DNA of 64,000 nt from Eumeta japonica (taxonomy: Eukaryota > Arthropoda > Insecta > Lepidoptera > Psychidae), in contig BGZK01000741.1 in NCBI GenBank assembly GCA_005406025.1, positions 62,001 to 126,000 on the forward strand, given 5' to 3'. How positions within the stretch are numbered: position 1 is the stretch's first letter; every line of letters starts with the position of its first letter. Under the pieces are notes generated by a model. That model saw only the letters and a program-made list of their open reading frames with translations, did no database searches and was not told where the DNA came from. This document shows positions 1 through 12,865 of the stretch, one piece after another. The translations under genes and the position numbers were made by a program.

Positions 1-984
1 TGAAATTTAATTTATGAAAATGAACGTCTTTAAGCGCGTCTGATTCTCACTTCTCTGGTTTTTTTTTTATTGCGTACATCAATATTAGCGTTGTCATTTT
101 TTCACTCCGTGAATATATTAAAAACCTTCAATTTAATGTTATAAAATAAAATAATTGTTTATTGATTTACAGCTTACATTAAATTGCATTTATGTTAAAT
201 CAAGTCAGAATTTTAAAGTTTGTCCTGATAATGTTTTCGACTAGCTTGTATCTTATGGCAAGTGATATTTCTTTCAACCATGATCCAATTTTCGATTATA
301 ATGCTGTTTTGTCAGAATTACAGATTTGTTTATAATTATAGTACCAAAAGAATCTTTTTCTAGAATAAAAAGTGTGTAAAGATTACATCAAACTGTCGTT
401 TTGTTTTTTGAATAAAAGGAAGACAAACCAACAGACACACTTTCTTATTTATAATATTAGTTAGGATAAACTTCCGAAATTTAATTCGTATTAGGTATAA
501 TGCAACAACCTATGCACGTATTTGTGATTACAAAGCGAAATCATTAACGCCTTAGTTCGTGTTGTGTCAACATTCAAAATACTAAGCGGAGTAACCGGGT
601 ACTTTTACTTGCATTTAATTCTATTATTGTAGCTAATTAATGAAATGATTGATTACAAAAATTGATTACGATTTGCAATTACAAAACAAGTGTGGATTAC
701 CTATACCTGAACACTATCGAAGGAGTCTCGTGTAAGATTATTAATATCACGTTCTGTTACGTCATCAATGCATTGTTGATTCATCGTCGAGTAATCTTTA
801 AGTGTACGGTTTTGTAGTACTATTTACTTACTTGCTTATTTTTTTGTTTAATTTATTTTGTTCCGGTTTTAAATTGAAGTGTAATAAAGTCTAAACGTAA
901 TTACAAATACCCAATCAAGACAGATTTAGAAGCTATTTCAAATTCGCCGCTTTTTTTTAACGAATGGTGATCTTTTCTCGAGGA
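1..984. other. AT-rich DNA upstream of the gene
   Basis: No long open frame, repeat with clear ends or RNA gene is recognisable. The stretch is AT-rich with short A and T runs. Confidence 0.6.
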
Positions 985-1330
985 GTCTCAGAAGTGGTGG
1001 TAGCTCAGTGGCTTAGACCGTCATCTTGAAATCGGACGGTATCGTATTCGATCCTGACCTCTAAAGAACCAATCTATACGTTCTCAATTCAGATCAAATC
1101 AACCCACTCGCTCAGTGCTCCGTAGTACGCGTTAAGCAGTTGGTTCCGGATATTGTCTTTGTATTAGCGTGGACGGTCGTTAGCGGTCACCGATCGTGGA
1201 GCACTCTAAGCGCCAGTCCCTCAATCTGAAATAAGGAGATTGTGGGATTGCGTACACCGGTGGTGGGATGATCGAACCGGACACGAGCATACTTTTTGAG
1301 TGCTATACCCATCGATTTCGACTGTCAATT
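985..1330 (+). repeat. tRNA-derived SINE copy 1
   Basis: The 5' head at about 995-1060 resembles a tRNA: GTGGTAGCTCAGTGG is an A-box-like promoter element and TATTCGATCCTG a decayed B box about 40 bases further on. A body follows with the phrase GGTCGTTAGCGGTCAC, shared in part with the copy at 33648. Borders are approximate. It does not fold as an intact tRNA. Confidence 0.75.
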
Positions 1331-1334
1331 AGCG

Positions 1335-3731
1335 CAATAAATCGCTCTCGACTCTCGGCCTGAGGTCACGGTTCACGTTGTTACATCAGACATTTTGAGC
1401 TAACGTCGCTCCCCAAACGCACCGCAAGTATTATCGAGAGCGAACTTAAATAACGCGAACTTCAAACTTTCACGGCGTCGTGTACAGAGCTTAGTGAGTG
1501 AATTACGGCATAACTTTAAAGTTCACGTCCGCATAAATTTCAAGGGTTAACAATCAATATACTATAGCGCTGACGGGCTGAAGATGTTACTTGTTTTGAG
1601 ATTCATTAGGTCAATATAGGTATATTCTAAATGATTAATTAGAGAATGGATGTGAGGTCTGTTAAAAAAATAAATCTAATTGCACAAACAAGGTGCATTT
1701 ACACTAAAATATTGTGTCGTTTATGGTCTTTTTTTAGACCGAATTACAAAAAAATATGTAAATTCTAGTTTTGATATCTAAATAGAAAAGCATAGAATTA
1801 TAACGTCGAACAAAATGTTCATTCGTGACACATAACTCACACAAATGTAAATGCGGATATACGACATATTTCTAAACCAAATAAATCTCTTACAAAGGAC
1901 TTTATTTTTTTTAGATGTAATTACGGATGACAATGTTATTTCTTAACCGAGAAGAAAGAAAGAGAAAGAATGAAGACACTCGTTGATGACCGAAAGAGAA
2001 AGAATAAAGACAAGTGGTAAAGATCTGTACGGCGGCGAAGCCAATATCGTATGCCATGCCTACTACGAAGCCAATTTCATTTGGTCATTTTGTTTGTGTA
2101 GGAACACTTGTATGTTTTTGTATTTGGATGGCTTTGATTATAAATACATATTTTATTGCTATTGATTTGGTGTGATGTATTTTGAAATGATCTATTGTTA
2201 TGCCATCGACACGGACAGTATAACGATACTAAAAAATTTAAAATTTATAACTACGTCTTTAGCTAGTACAAGACTACAAGAGGTTATCTATTTATAAATA
2301 TACTTATTCTGATCAGTAAAAGAGAATGGAATGAGAGGTGAAATATCGTTTTTCGGTAGTTTTTTTTATGTTTTTAAAGAATCGTCTATCTCTATTAACA
2401 AAATCATCAATACCATATCATGATTCCGATGAAACGAAAAAAAAAAAAATTAAAATGTGGTGTCGGGACACCAGGCAGGAACGAAGTTCCTTCGGCTAAT
2501 GTAGAATCGACACAATTTGCAAAAAAAATCGTACTCAATTTTATGTGGTTTTCTTGATTTTTCTCTTAAATTTTGCTGATTAGTTTTATTTAAGTACAGG
2601 AAAGTACTTAGGAAATTCAGTATTTTAGGAAATAAAATAAATTACGTAAAATAAAAAAATTCGTAATTCAAATTATCAACTAAAATAACAAAATATGTCT
2701 CTTTATTTTTGTTTGACAACACAAAATTACATAGAAATAGAATAATTTCCCACTATTATCACTGTCGATTGCATTTAAGTCACTTGTTAGTTCACTTGCC
2801 ATTCTTAATTATTATTGTTTTGACGATTTGAAATTATATGAAAATAAACGTGACTACTCACAAGTAAAATGTATCTATAATGTGAATATTAGCCACGTGC
2901 TTGTCCATGAATTCATGAGTATATACTATGCATTGGCGGGGTGGAGTGGTAATAGAGAGAGAAGGGATGAGAGAACGAAAAGAAAGAGGGGGAAAGAGAA
3001 AGGTATAATATACTATTCGCTTCTGTATACGACTGTCGCGCCTGCGCACGTCTCATTTAACAGTTTTATTCCACGGACTTTTTATTACGGTTTTACTATC
3101 ACATTTTTTTCAGTTCGGTCGCGCAGCAAAATCCCTATCTCTTGTATTTATTTTTAGTTGTTATTTACATATTGAAATGACTCCTAACATATTTTCTACG
3201 TTTGCTGTTCATAGGGAAAGATGCTAGATAAGAGAGTGCACCACGTCCTTGACTCCTTAGCGTCCGGGTGTTATGAGTTTTTATAAATAAACCGCTTTAA
3301 TACGTGGTATCAGTGAAATATTTTTATGGTTATAGGTTCAATATGAGCTTTTTAACGAATTTTACAAGCCAGTACTTGCTTGTAAAAACGTTCAGGTATG
3401 ATCTTTTTATTAAATTGTTAATTAAAAACTAATTTCGAATTGTTTCAAATGATTAGTTAACAATAAATTCTTATGCTCATTGATTACTAAATACAATAAA
3501 ATCGAGCTCCAACCATGTCATCATATGGAGATAAGAGCGGTTTGTCGGTATGTTTATATACATGACGTAGCATAAGGAAGCCGACACGTATATAAAGCCA
3601 ATTCAAATACGCGCTGAATTCAGTAGCTGTCATGTTTGAATCGATCGCAGCGTATGGTATGGTTGTTTCCATCACAAATTGTATTTAATGAATCTATTAT
3701 TTATTAGATAGGTAGACTTATTAATAGGAGG
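1335..3731. other. AT-rich upstream region without a recognised gene
   Basis: Short chance frames only, including one of 109 codons at 2828-3157 that resembles no family I know. If the exon at 3732 is real, the promoter and 5' untranslated region should lie towards the right end of this stretch, but no clear TATA or initiator arrangement is visible. Confidence 0.5.
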
Positions 3732-3854
3732 ATGTGTTATAACTCGTTCGTGTGGTGCTTGAAGACATTCGGCTCGAGGGGCGGGGCGTTCGGCGCGGCT
3801 TTCGGGAGATGTCGCTACGTAAGAAACTTCTCCGTTAAGGGAGTGAAGTTGGAG
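3732..3854 (+). CDS. P5CS: Candidate first coding exon of P5CS (mitochondrial leader, variant A)
   Basis: Seen: an ATG with A at -3 opens 41 codons that run into a strong donor (GAG|gtaaga) exactly at a codon boundary. The peptide has no acidic residue before its last position, is rich in Arg, Gly and aromatic residues, and contains RYVRNFSVKG, where R-N-F|S fits the R-3 type mitochondrial processing site. The DNA is clearly GC-richer than its surroundings. Known: animal P5CS is a mitochondrial enzyme whose leader precedes the glutamate kinase domain by several tens of residues; joining to the exon at 41464 gives about 70 residues before the RLVVKLG motif, a usual length. Inferred: this is a first exon of P5CS. 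No transcript evidence is available here and the phase match alone has a one-in-three chance. It could instead belong to another gene, and the intron to 41464 would be 37.6 kb. Confidence 0.5.
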
Positions 3855-4819
3855 GTAAGAGTAATTAATTTACCTTCCACCGTAACTTCTAAAGCCCAGT
3901 TCGATATCTGTTATTAAATTTCGGGGAAACTGTCGGGAACTTATCGTGGAAAAAAATCTTTATTGTTTCAACTTGAAAAGTGATTAATTAATTACGAATC
4001 GGACGAACGAGGTTATTGTGATTTCGAAACTTTGTTAGGAAAATCGGTTTTTCTTATAGCTCAGTTCTTTAGGATATTTTAGATTGGTTTTTATGTGAAA
4101 ATTTCCTGATGTCCGCTTATAATTTAATTTATTGTTCCTTTACTGTTTTTCAATATGATATATACCATTTATTATCTAATTTTATATATACTTACATATA
4201 TATAAATATATATATGTATATCGTGCACTAATATTATCTTCTTAAAGAAAGCTTTTGATAATATTCCTTTTTATTACTTTAAAATAGCTTTTTAATAATT
4301 TTGTGCTGTTTTCCTCCTTTCAGTGAAACACAATCAGAATGTTTGTTTTCCAACAAAGTTCTTATTTTAAAACAAGAATTTATTAATGACAATAAACTTC
4401 TATAATTACAATGAAAACGTAAAAAATACAAGTAATATCTAAAATCTTTTAAAATAAGCCAATTTGAAATGTATACGTAGCGAATAATGATTTCAATTTT
4501 TCCAATTACTCAAACTCAATTGATAAATAAAATGAACCAAGTAGAGTATTCTGAAAGAGCAGTGAACACGACCGACATCGTTATCGCAACGTCAATCGTC
4601 CTTATTGAGATACGACAATGAACTTTGAATGTATAAAACTATACAGATACCAAGTAATATGATATCGGTTAGTGTATTTCCACATCGCCTTATCTCTGTC
4701 GTGTAGGCTGTGGACTTGCGTGGCAACGTCTCGCTTCACAAATGCGGGAACTGAGAGCCGCAAATTCTTGTTATGTGGCGATTGATGGTTGTTACAGGAC
4801 AACGCATGAAACTCTGCCG

Positions 4820-5030
4820 TTGTGAAGTTAGTCACGAGAGAGTCGCAATGGCGTAAAATAGGAACGCGGGGCGAAGGAGGCAGGGTTAGGGAGGGTCGAA
4901 CCTGCGCATTTCATCATTCGCGGCCATTAGAGCAGCAGAGTTTCTTGCGTTGTACTGTACGTCGCGCTCATTCACCCCACTACCAAGACCTACCCTCCAC
5001 AAACTTCTTACTTCAGGTAGAGTGCTCGGA
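4820..5030. other. GC-richer island downstream of candidate exon A
   Basis: The DNA is much richer in G and C than its neighbours, with purine-rich GGGGCGAAGGAGGCAGGG near 4866 and CpG-containing stretches after it. It lies about 1 kb after the donor of the exon at 3732. An open frame (4822-5178) crosses it but runs on into the SINE, so I do not treat it as a gene. It may be a promoter-proximal regulatory region or part of an old element. Confidence 0.35.
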
Positions 5031-5258
5031 TATTAAAGTCTGTCACGCTGGCTTAATCGGGGGCGATTACGGCCTTTATCTCCAATACGGTGATGACTTG
5101 TGGAGCCGACGGCTTAACGTTCTCGGAGAGTATGATATAGTATTACTCAAGTTAAAAAATCATCGGTCGGTTCGGTAGCGGTCAGAATCGAACCCAGTAG
5201 TACTTCCTGTTTCGGTGTCAATGCACATAACCATTCAGCCATCACCGCTGTATCATTT
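5030..5258 (-). repeat. tRNA-derived SINE copy 2 (minus strand)
   Basis: Read on the minus strand, the head at 5258-5170 has AGCGGTGATGGCTGAATGG (A-box region) and GGGTTCGATTCTG (B box). The body then contains CCGAACCGACCGATGA, which matches the CGAATCGACCGATGAG of the copy at 28530. Borders are approximate. Confidence 0.75.
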
Positions 5259-6684
5259 TCACATCGTTACCATATCATATAATAGAGCTGCAGGTTACAT
5301 ACAAATATACAGTGTTAGAGAACTATTCCTATATTTTAAGGTTTGAATACAATCCTATTATTTTGATCTCTGAAGACGTCAGAACTGTACCCATCACGAC
5401 CATTTGCTCTACGGTTTTTAGTGTCGAGCATTTACATAGACTGGTTAAACTGGTCGCCACATATGATCGTACACAGAGATTCATTCACGAATATGTAACC
5501 GTTTTCTTTAAAAGTGTTTAAAAAATTATCAAAGTACGTATACGTATGCAGAGTCCTCGTATGAAAAAAATTAATAGTGATTACAGAAACAACATCACCA
5601 AAATAGCGAATAAAATATTCCTCCGATAATTAGATGCGACAGAATAAGTAATAGTTGTACGAGTATGCTCGGGAAATCGATAGGTTAAACGTAAAATTGA
5701 AATTTTTTTAGATCAAATATTGTATATATGTATAAAAAATAGTGGAAGGACACATCTGCAAAAAGGGTACGGATGCAAAGTAATTTAGTAAGCTAACTGC
5801 CGAAATCGAGTTACGCAATTTCAGTTTTAATTTTGAGTTAATCATTCCAAATATTTTGTCGGACGATGGTCTCACCTGCACCTTTTCCACTTAAGTTACA
5901 GATCAGAGTAACATGTGCGAAAGAAGACATACATTCACACCTGCGAATTGGGTCAGCGCAATTCGCGACGGCATGACCGATTAGGATTATTTGCTCGGAC
6001 GAATTATGTGTTGGATTGGTTACAGGACGAGCGAGTGAATTAAACAACCGGTTATTGAATTTTTATATGTCCGGTATTAAATATAACTATTATATTTTTG
6101 CAAATAGTTGTATAGATTCAAGTAAAAAGATATAATTTCTAAAGTTGTGCTTACCCTTAAAATATTATTGTGTGCTTCTTGGTTTTGTAATGGTCAGATA
6201 TAAAAGCAAGGAAACTTTAAGTATTCATGCGCTTAGCACTTGAAAGTACATCATGACCTCGTGTCACATTGGTGTAAAAGTTTATTTTGACATAAAAAGG
6301 AATGTTTGTATTAAAATATGTTAAGTGAAATTTGGTTTAGTTGATAACATATATTATTGCATATGCTATATTAGGCATTACCTAATATACCTAATGTAGC
6401 AGAACATAAATATAAAGTTGAAAGTATCTTTTTGAAATTGTTGTTGGACTTTTTAGAAAAAAATCGGGAAAGTATGATCGGTACAAAGATTACAACATTT
6501 GATAATTCTAGAAAGTTATGTAATTGAAGCGAGCTATGGTTCTACTTAAATTTGGAGTATAGGAATGGATAATCGTCTTATAATAAATAAGTTAAAGCTA
6601 ACGTCCCAGTCACCTACACTACTTGGATGCAACTCATTTTTTGGGTAAGAATAACGCGCATAGGTTAAGTTGTGACAAGACGTT

Positions 6685-6703
6685 TCACATTCCAGGAATG
6701 TGA
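6685..6703. promoter_or_regulatory. 19-base palindrome with a STAT-type core
   Basis: TCACATTCC and GGAATGTGA flank one A, a perfect dyad. The core TTCCAGGAA fits the STAT consensus TTCnnnGAA. A chance match to such a short core is common; only the length of the dyad makes it worth marking. Confidence 0.25.
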
Positions 6704-9094
6704 GATTTAGGGTCTACTAAAGGTCGGTTTAATGTTTAAGATATCGCGATGGGCAGTTTTCTTAATACAATTATCGAAGTATCAACCTTTGGGTTGAGTT
6801 GCGTGGGGAGTAGGCGAAAGGCATCTGATCGGTCAGTTTCGTGACCGGGACGTCCCATTTTTCTGAATCAAGTCGTTATAGAGTTGAACTGATAAGAACC
6901 GGCGCTTAGTTGATAAGAAGAAATTTTTGCCGGTGAAGGTTTAGTGAATGTGCGTTTTTGACGCTTTAATGGCCAAACTCCCTACTCGATAATTTTAATA
7001 TTTATTAGTTCGGAGTTGCAGTTGCTTTAGTCGACGTGAGAATTTAGTATTTTTACGGTCACTAAATTACAACTAGCAAATCTTTCATCTTTTTTATAAC
7101 TATGTATTAATATTACTTTTATTTTGTAGCAATTGATTTAAATTATTTAAATACATACCTACATGATATTAAATTACTTGATACTGATTTATAAAAATTA
7201 TTTTAGGGCTACATTGTATTTATGATAATATCTATGGCTGTATATTAGTAATTTACTTAGTACCTATTGTTTTTTAGTAGGCTTTAATGACATGGTTCTT
7301 GAAATAGTAATATAGGTATAAATTATGTATTTGCAGAAGTTAAAAATTTAAGTCGGCAATTAGCTTAGGTCTCTGTGCAGCCGAGCATTTTGCAACATTA
7401 AAACTTTTTGGAAAGTATTCAGAGTTTTAAGCAGGTAAAGTTGTAACATTTTAGAGCTAAGAGGAAAGAAACATAAAATGTTTCCCGCCTACTATTACTT
7501 TGTTTGTTTTATACAGTCCTCGGGACCTGCTCTCCATTCAATTGTAACGAAATGGAAGAAGTAATGATTTTGTTCTATTCATTAAATAAAAATATTTAAA
7601 TTAGATGTGCAAAATCTAATGGCAGTATTATAAAAAATAATCGTATTTACAGAGAAAATGGGAGACGTGAATTTTTTAGTTACTTAATTAAATTAAAGCT
7701 TCTTTGGGAATGTGTAAAAGAATATATTCTTTAAGTATCTTTGTAATTATGAAAAAAGTGAAAGTTTTAAATTTAAAATTGGATACAAAGTATATTTTTC
7801 AGAAAAGTGATCATACTTGAGTGGCGTTACTTAAAAAAATTGTTATAGTTTATTTACGTTATCAATATACTTTACACTTGTTCTTTTTATCTAATTCACT
7901 TCTATTTTCCAGAAAGTACAGGTACATTTTTATAAAAGGCTAACAAGTGGTGTAGAGTCTTGGTTGGAAAATGTTCGTCAAAATATTTCTCAAGAAATGC
8001 AGTAACCATAAAATTAATATTTAAAATGCACTTTATTTAACCTACACTTTGTATTTTTAAGACTTATTCTTAAAGGATAACTGTTTCTCAGTACAATAAC
8101 ACAAAATATTTTTATCAGTAATGAAAATTCTATATATTATCTAATTGTCACTTTCAATCTTCATTTACATGGCCGCATATCGTACTATCTTGACTTAGTA
8201 ACAGCAAATTTATTTCACGGTATCTCGTATTTTTAACAGGGGTGAGCTTTAAATTCACATTTTACATTGTTTAAAAAAATGTGCCTACAGATCAAGAATG
8301 GAACTAATCGTACAATAGAAAAAAATAAATTTAAACCGAGAGACGGACTAGGAGAAATTTATATAGACAACCGAATGTAATGTTAAATTATATTGTAAAC
8401 TAGAGAGACAGTCGAAGGTGTAAAAAAAAACGCATGCGCAATTTAGCCCGTGAATTGTAATAATCTGCATAAAGTGCAAGCGAAGAGATGATTTTCCACG
8501 AGGAATACACGGGGATAAATATTCCAATTGCCTCTTGCAACGCTCTTTGGATGTCGTATTAAATGAGCTTGAAATCATGCTATTTTCTGTATTTGCGGTT
8601 AGATTAAAAAATAAAGCAAAAGAAGTGTACTGCATTTTCGTAACAATATTATAATGTAACAGACCTATTAAATGTTGTTTCCACTATTGCATCTATTAAT
8701 TAATTGTCATCAGATTTTCTGATTTTCTGCGTTCGTCAGATTATTTGAACAAGTTCACAATTAATAGTTTTTATGGCCCAAGGTGGCCAATCAGTTAAAC
8801 ATTTATAATGATATTTATCTGAAATAATTATTCCTTACGTCTGACGAGATGTACATCTTTTAGTGAATGCCTGCATGAAAGATTTTATTATTGCTCATTC
8901 ATTCACCTGTAGAGAGATCTACTTATTACATATAACAAGTATACATCGCATAATGCCATCCGACACAAGAATTCCGAGGCGTTAATTCCAAAGCTTATAG
9001 ATAGGTCCATTACCATGTTTATTAGGTCCAAGGCCCGCTGCGTTTGCGACGCTGCATCGGGAATCGCATAACCAAAGTGCAACTCGTGAGCTAG

Positions 9095-9120
9095 TGACGT
9101 CAATGCACGTCAATTGACGT
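9095..9120. promoter_or_regulatory. Paired bZIP-type palindromes (CRE-like)
   Basis: TGACGTCA (9095-9102), the full cyclic-AMP response/ATF palindrome, is followed 4 bases later by the perfect 14-base dyad ACGTCAATTGACGT (9107-9120), which contains two more TGACG half-sites. Binding by CREB/ATF-type factors is inferred from motif identity only. Confidence 0.4.
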
Positions 9121-10017
9121 TCGGAATTGTGGTGCGTTTGTTGAGAACGTCTACTGCCTGATATCTTGTTAATTACCTAGCATTGAACAGCAGTCAATTT
9201 AAATTTTCATTTATCATACGAATGTGTGATCGTGTACAGTGAACGTCCGAAAGCAAAGTTTTGGTGAATTTTCAAATTTTCTCTCAACATTTCAAAGTAC
9301 GAGTGCAGAAACTTGTCATATTGTTTTAACAAATATAACTACCAACATTCAAAGTAAACGACGGCCAAAAAGCTATAAAGTTAAACCAAAATTAAAGTAA
9401 AACTTTTGAAGGCGCGAATTGAGAGTAAATGAAACCATTTTTTGGACGGAACTAACTTTCAATAAAATCTATGACTCCGTTTACACATTTCGATTTTGTC
9501 ACCAAACCAAAATGTTCAAAATGAAAATGATCAATATTTTAAAACAACGACTTCATACGTTAAACCCTAATAAATGTGTTAAAAATTATTTTACGATATT
9601 AATCATCAACTAGTTTCTTATATAAAACGATATCTCTTATAATAATGTTTATTGATAATTTTTTTCACTAATAATTTGCTATGTCGATGGTCCCACTCGG
9701 GAAGACAGAAAAAGAATTACTTAATTTTTTTCGTTTTAGTGAGTTCGTTGTATGCTCTATGTAAATAAGTTATTAATAAATTATTTCAATAAAAATAATA
9801 TTAATAATAACCAGCTGTACCCATGGCCTCGTCTGGGTGGGTACAAAATGAAATTATTAATTTTTTTAAATCGAGTTATTTCTTTTTTAATAATCATCTT
9901 ATTCTCAGCGGAATTCTAGTATGCTTACAGATTGATAATTTGGTTGTAATACAAAAAAAAGTTTCAATTTAGCCGCGTAAAAATTACGCTAATTCATAAT
10001 TTGTTATTTCATTTGTA

Positions 10018-10150
10018 ACTAGCTTCCGTCCGCAGCGTCGCTCGCGTAGACAGAATTTCCTGACTTAACGACCGATTACGATAATTAATGATGATCCTCA
10101 TGGCTATCCCGTTCTTGATTCCGATTCCGATTGTAGTCTATTTCATTCAA
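10018..10150. repeat. Decayed interspersed repeat
   Basis: The phrase CCGCAGCGTCGCTCGCGTAG, sharply GC-rich in AT-rich DNA, resembles dispersed repeats common in lepidopteran genomes; a similar phrase (GAAGCGCCATTCGCGTAGAC) lies near 16412. Borders and family are not determinable here. Confidence 0.4.
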
Positions 10151-12286
10151 GGAGTTTCTTATTAATGAAGTAGTTCTTCGGTTTAGTTGTTTGGTTCAAT
10201 AGCAAAAATAACACCGACAACGACAGATACAATTGTTAGATTCCCTTTTCAGAAATCATCTCATTCGCGAATACATATTGCCAGTTTCATAGTAATCGCA
10301 TAAATATTTTAAGTACGCAAAGAAAATTAACAAAATACACACTAATTTTTATGTATTACACCATTCCGTTCCTCCACCTAATTGTGAAAGACGCATCTCA
10401 CCATTTTTCAAAATAGTATCTTGCTCTTTAGAAAAATTCATATAAAATTTAATCCGCCCTTAACTTCGATAAAAAGCAGATTACGTACACAAACATACAC
10501 AAGCAACTACGTAAAAACAAATGAATATGGCTACTACTGTTTTTATGATTATCGTACGTTGTATAGAAATAACACATACCTTATCATTTTTGCGATCACA
10601 AGTTCTGTCTGTACACGAATACACTAATTTTTATCAAGATCGAGCAAGCCATTGTCAAGTTATAAAATAATGTATATACAGACATCCAGAAACACAGTAG
10701 CTTGTCCTTTGCGTAATGACATGTTGATATGGCTAAATGAATTCGAGTTATTATCGTTTTTAAATTATAGAATTTACGTTTTATTATGAAAACGAAAAAT
10801 AGAAAATAAAGTAACACATAATGTAACAAAGCATACCTTTTTCTAGTCTAGTCACTAACTTCCTACATCTTCTTTTAAACCACATTGTTATAGAACAATA
10901 TAAGTTAAATGAAAATATGTTCATTGTATGTTGACTGTACAAAAACTGATAGCTCATTTTTCTGAGGTTAAAAATTAATATACTGTAAAGCCCTTTATCA
11001 TGGCAAAGAGATTTCATAGTGTCCTAACTTTGCTTGGTACTAATTAAACATTAACTTGAAATTATTTGACTTTTCTCTGTAATGGAGCTGTGGGGAAAAA
11101 TGTTATTTCTTATCTTCTCTTAAATACCACCTAAAGTTTTAGCACTTTGACATTGAAAGGAAAAACTTGTTACAAGTTAGTTTATAATATCATAAAAAAA
11201 AAGTTCTCATTAAATTTCTTTTGATAGAATCAGCTTCTGTCAAATCTTAATAAAACAACTGTCTGTCTGCTTTCTCGTTGTATGCTTGAGGAATGTTTAC
11301 GTACGATAATTTAAAGGTACTCCGTGTAAATTACATTGGCTATTACTATGTTTGTTGATCAAACAGGAAACAATTACGCCTCTTCAGAGCTTCTACGACG
11401 TGTGGGTTGCTTGAAGCTTTTAAGTTGTGTGAAAGCGACATATGAAGGGATTGTTCCTTTCGAATATGTTGAAAGAAAAGTTTGTGAGATTATCTGTCTA
11501 CCTATTAAAATAAACTAAAAATAATAACGATTAAAACCTCCAATCAACAAAATCCCAAAATTAAACAAATAAAATGTAATAGAAGTTTTCTGCATTTCAT
11601 CGGTATGATATATTAATAGATTATCATAAAAAATAGATTTCAAAAAGCGTACAGTTTTTTAACAGTATAATTTTGATTTATCGTTATTGATAGTAAAAAT
11701 TTTTTTACTCTCGTAGAGTGAAATTTTTAACTTTCTTCAAACAAGAAATACAATTAGTTATTCTTGTTTCAAATGCTAAACGAATATTATGAAATAATTT
11801 TCATAAATTTGTATATTTACTTAACTTTTATAATTTATTTTTTTGGCTATATCTATCATAAACTGACAATAAAATTCGATGTTCATATATAAATTTATTT
11901 TCATCCCGAAACCACCAACCATATTTGCATATTGATGCAAAAATGGTTGCAAATTAATGCAAATGAAAATTAATGCAAACATATTAATGCACACAAAGAT
12001 ACTTAAAACATTTCGCTGACGAGTTTTGACATAAGGAATATCATCACATTCCCAGTCACCCTTGCAGACCAAAAAAATAAATTCGAACGTATTTAAAATT
12101 GTTTCAATCTTTTCATGTATTTCAAAATTTAAAATACATAACAAAGTTTTCGCTGAGATCGCTGAAATTCTCAGACAATATATGTAACTGAGCACGTGTA
12201 ACGAAAAAAAAGTGGAATACACACGCTGCACTATCTAGCTATCTCTCAAAGTCGGTTAAAGAGCGAAAGCAATAACCTTATCAGAT

Positions 12287-12537
12287 GTATGCTTCAAACT
12301 CTCATTTGAAATAATTAAATATTAACTGTTAAAGTTAAAAGCTAAACACGTCAAAACACCTTGGTTTAACTTCACAAGTGGCAGCTAATTAAATTACTCT
12401 TACAGATATTGAAATTTGTGATATTAAATTAATGTGGTAAACGTCAATATCTCTAAGATTACCTATATTATGAAATATTTAATTTTTAACTTTAACAGTT
12501 AGCTGTAAACTATTGAAAATTAGAGTTTGAAGCACAC
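12287..12537. mobile_element. Foldback MITE-like element
   Basis: Imperfect inverted repeats of about 55 bases: the left arm begins GCTTCAAACTCT (12291) and includes ACTGTTAAAGTTAAAA; the right arm carries TTTTAACTTTAACAGT and ends AGAGTTTGAAGC (12533). The centre, about 140 bases, has no coding capacity. This is the usual form of a non-autonomous DNA transposon. It lies about 240 bases upstream of candidate exon B. Confidence 0.7.
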
Positions 12538-12865
12538 CGCCGTAACTGTCGTCTTGCGTAAAATCTAAAAAAAAATAATATCAATTTTTAGTTTAACAAA
12601 AAAAAAACCATAGGCACTTATAAGAGCGGGATCGAGTCTAATGTCTTATCTTGGCGCAAACACTACGAATGTAGGCAGTTAGTTATATTGTATTTACATA
12701 AACTTACAATATCGTTATAAGTATACTAATAAATATTATCGTACTTTGATAAACGCCGGAGTTTTATCATAACAGACCCAATTACATGTCGGGAGCGGAT
12801 GGTCAGCGTGTGGAAACCGAGTTGGATTTTATGCGTATGCGACTGTCATAAAAATATCTAAAAGT

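Larger units (their letters stand above)
3855..12775 (+). other. Intron 1 or upstream region, left part
   Basis: If candidate exon A is used, this is intron. Apart from the SINE at 5030, the GC-rich patch at 4820 and the foldback element near 12287, it holds AT-rich DNA, regulatory-looking palindromes near 6685 and 9095, and a decayed interspersed repeat near 10020. No additional exon is supportable. Confidence 0.5.

Noticed and set aside
4180..4225. ATATATA-rich dyad considered as a hairpin RNA
   Set aside because: Pairing follows from alternating AT composition alone.
4822..5178. 118-codon open frame on the + strand
   Set aside because: Its 3' part runs through a minus-strand SINE and its composition follows the GC-rich patch. 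No family resemblance.
11821..12231. 136-codon open frame on the minus strand
   Set aside because: Composition is that of AT-rich random translation (Ile, Phe, Asn, Lys), with no motif or family resemblance.
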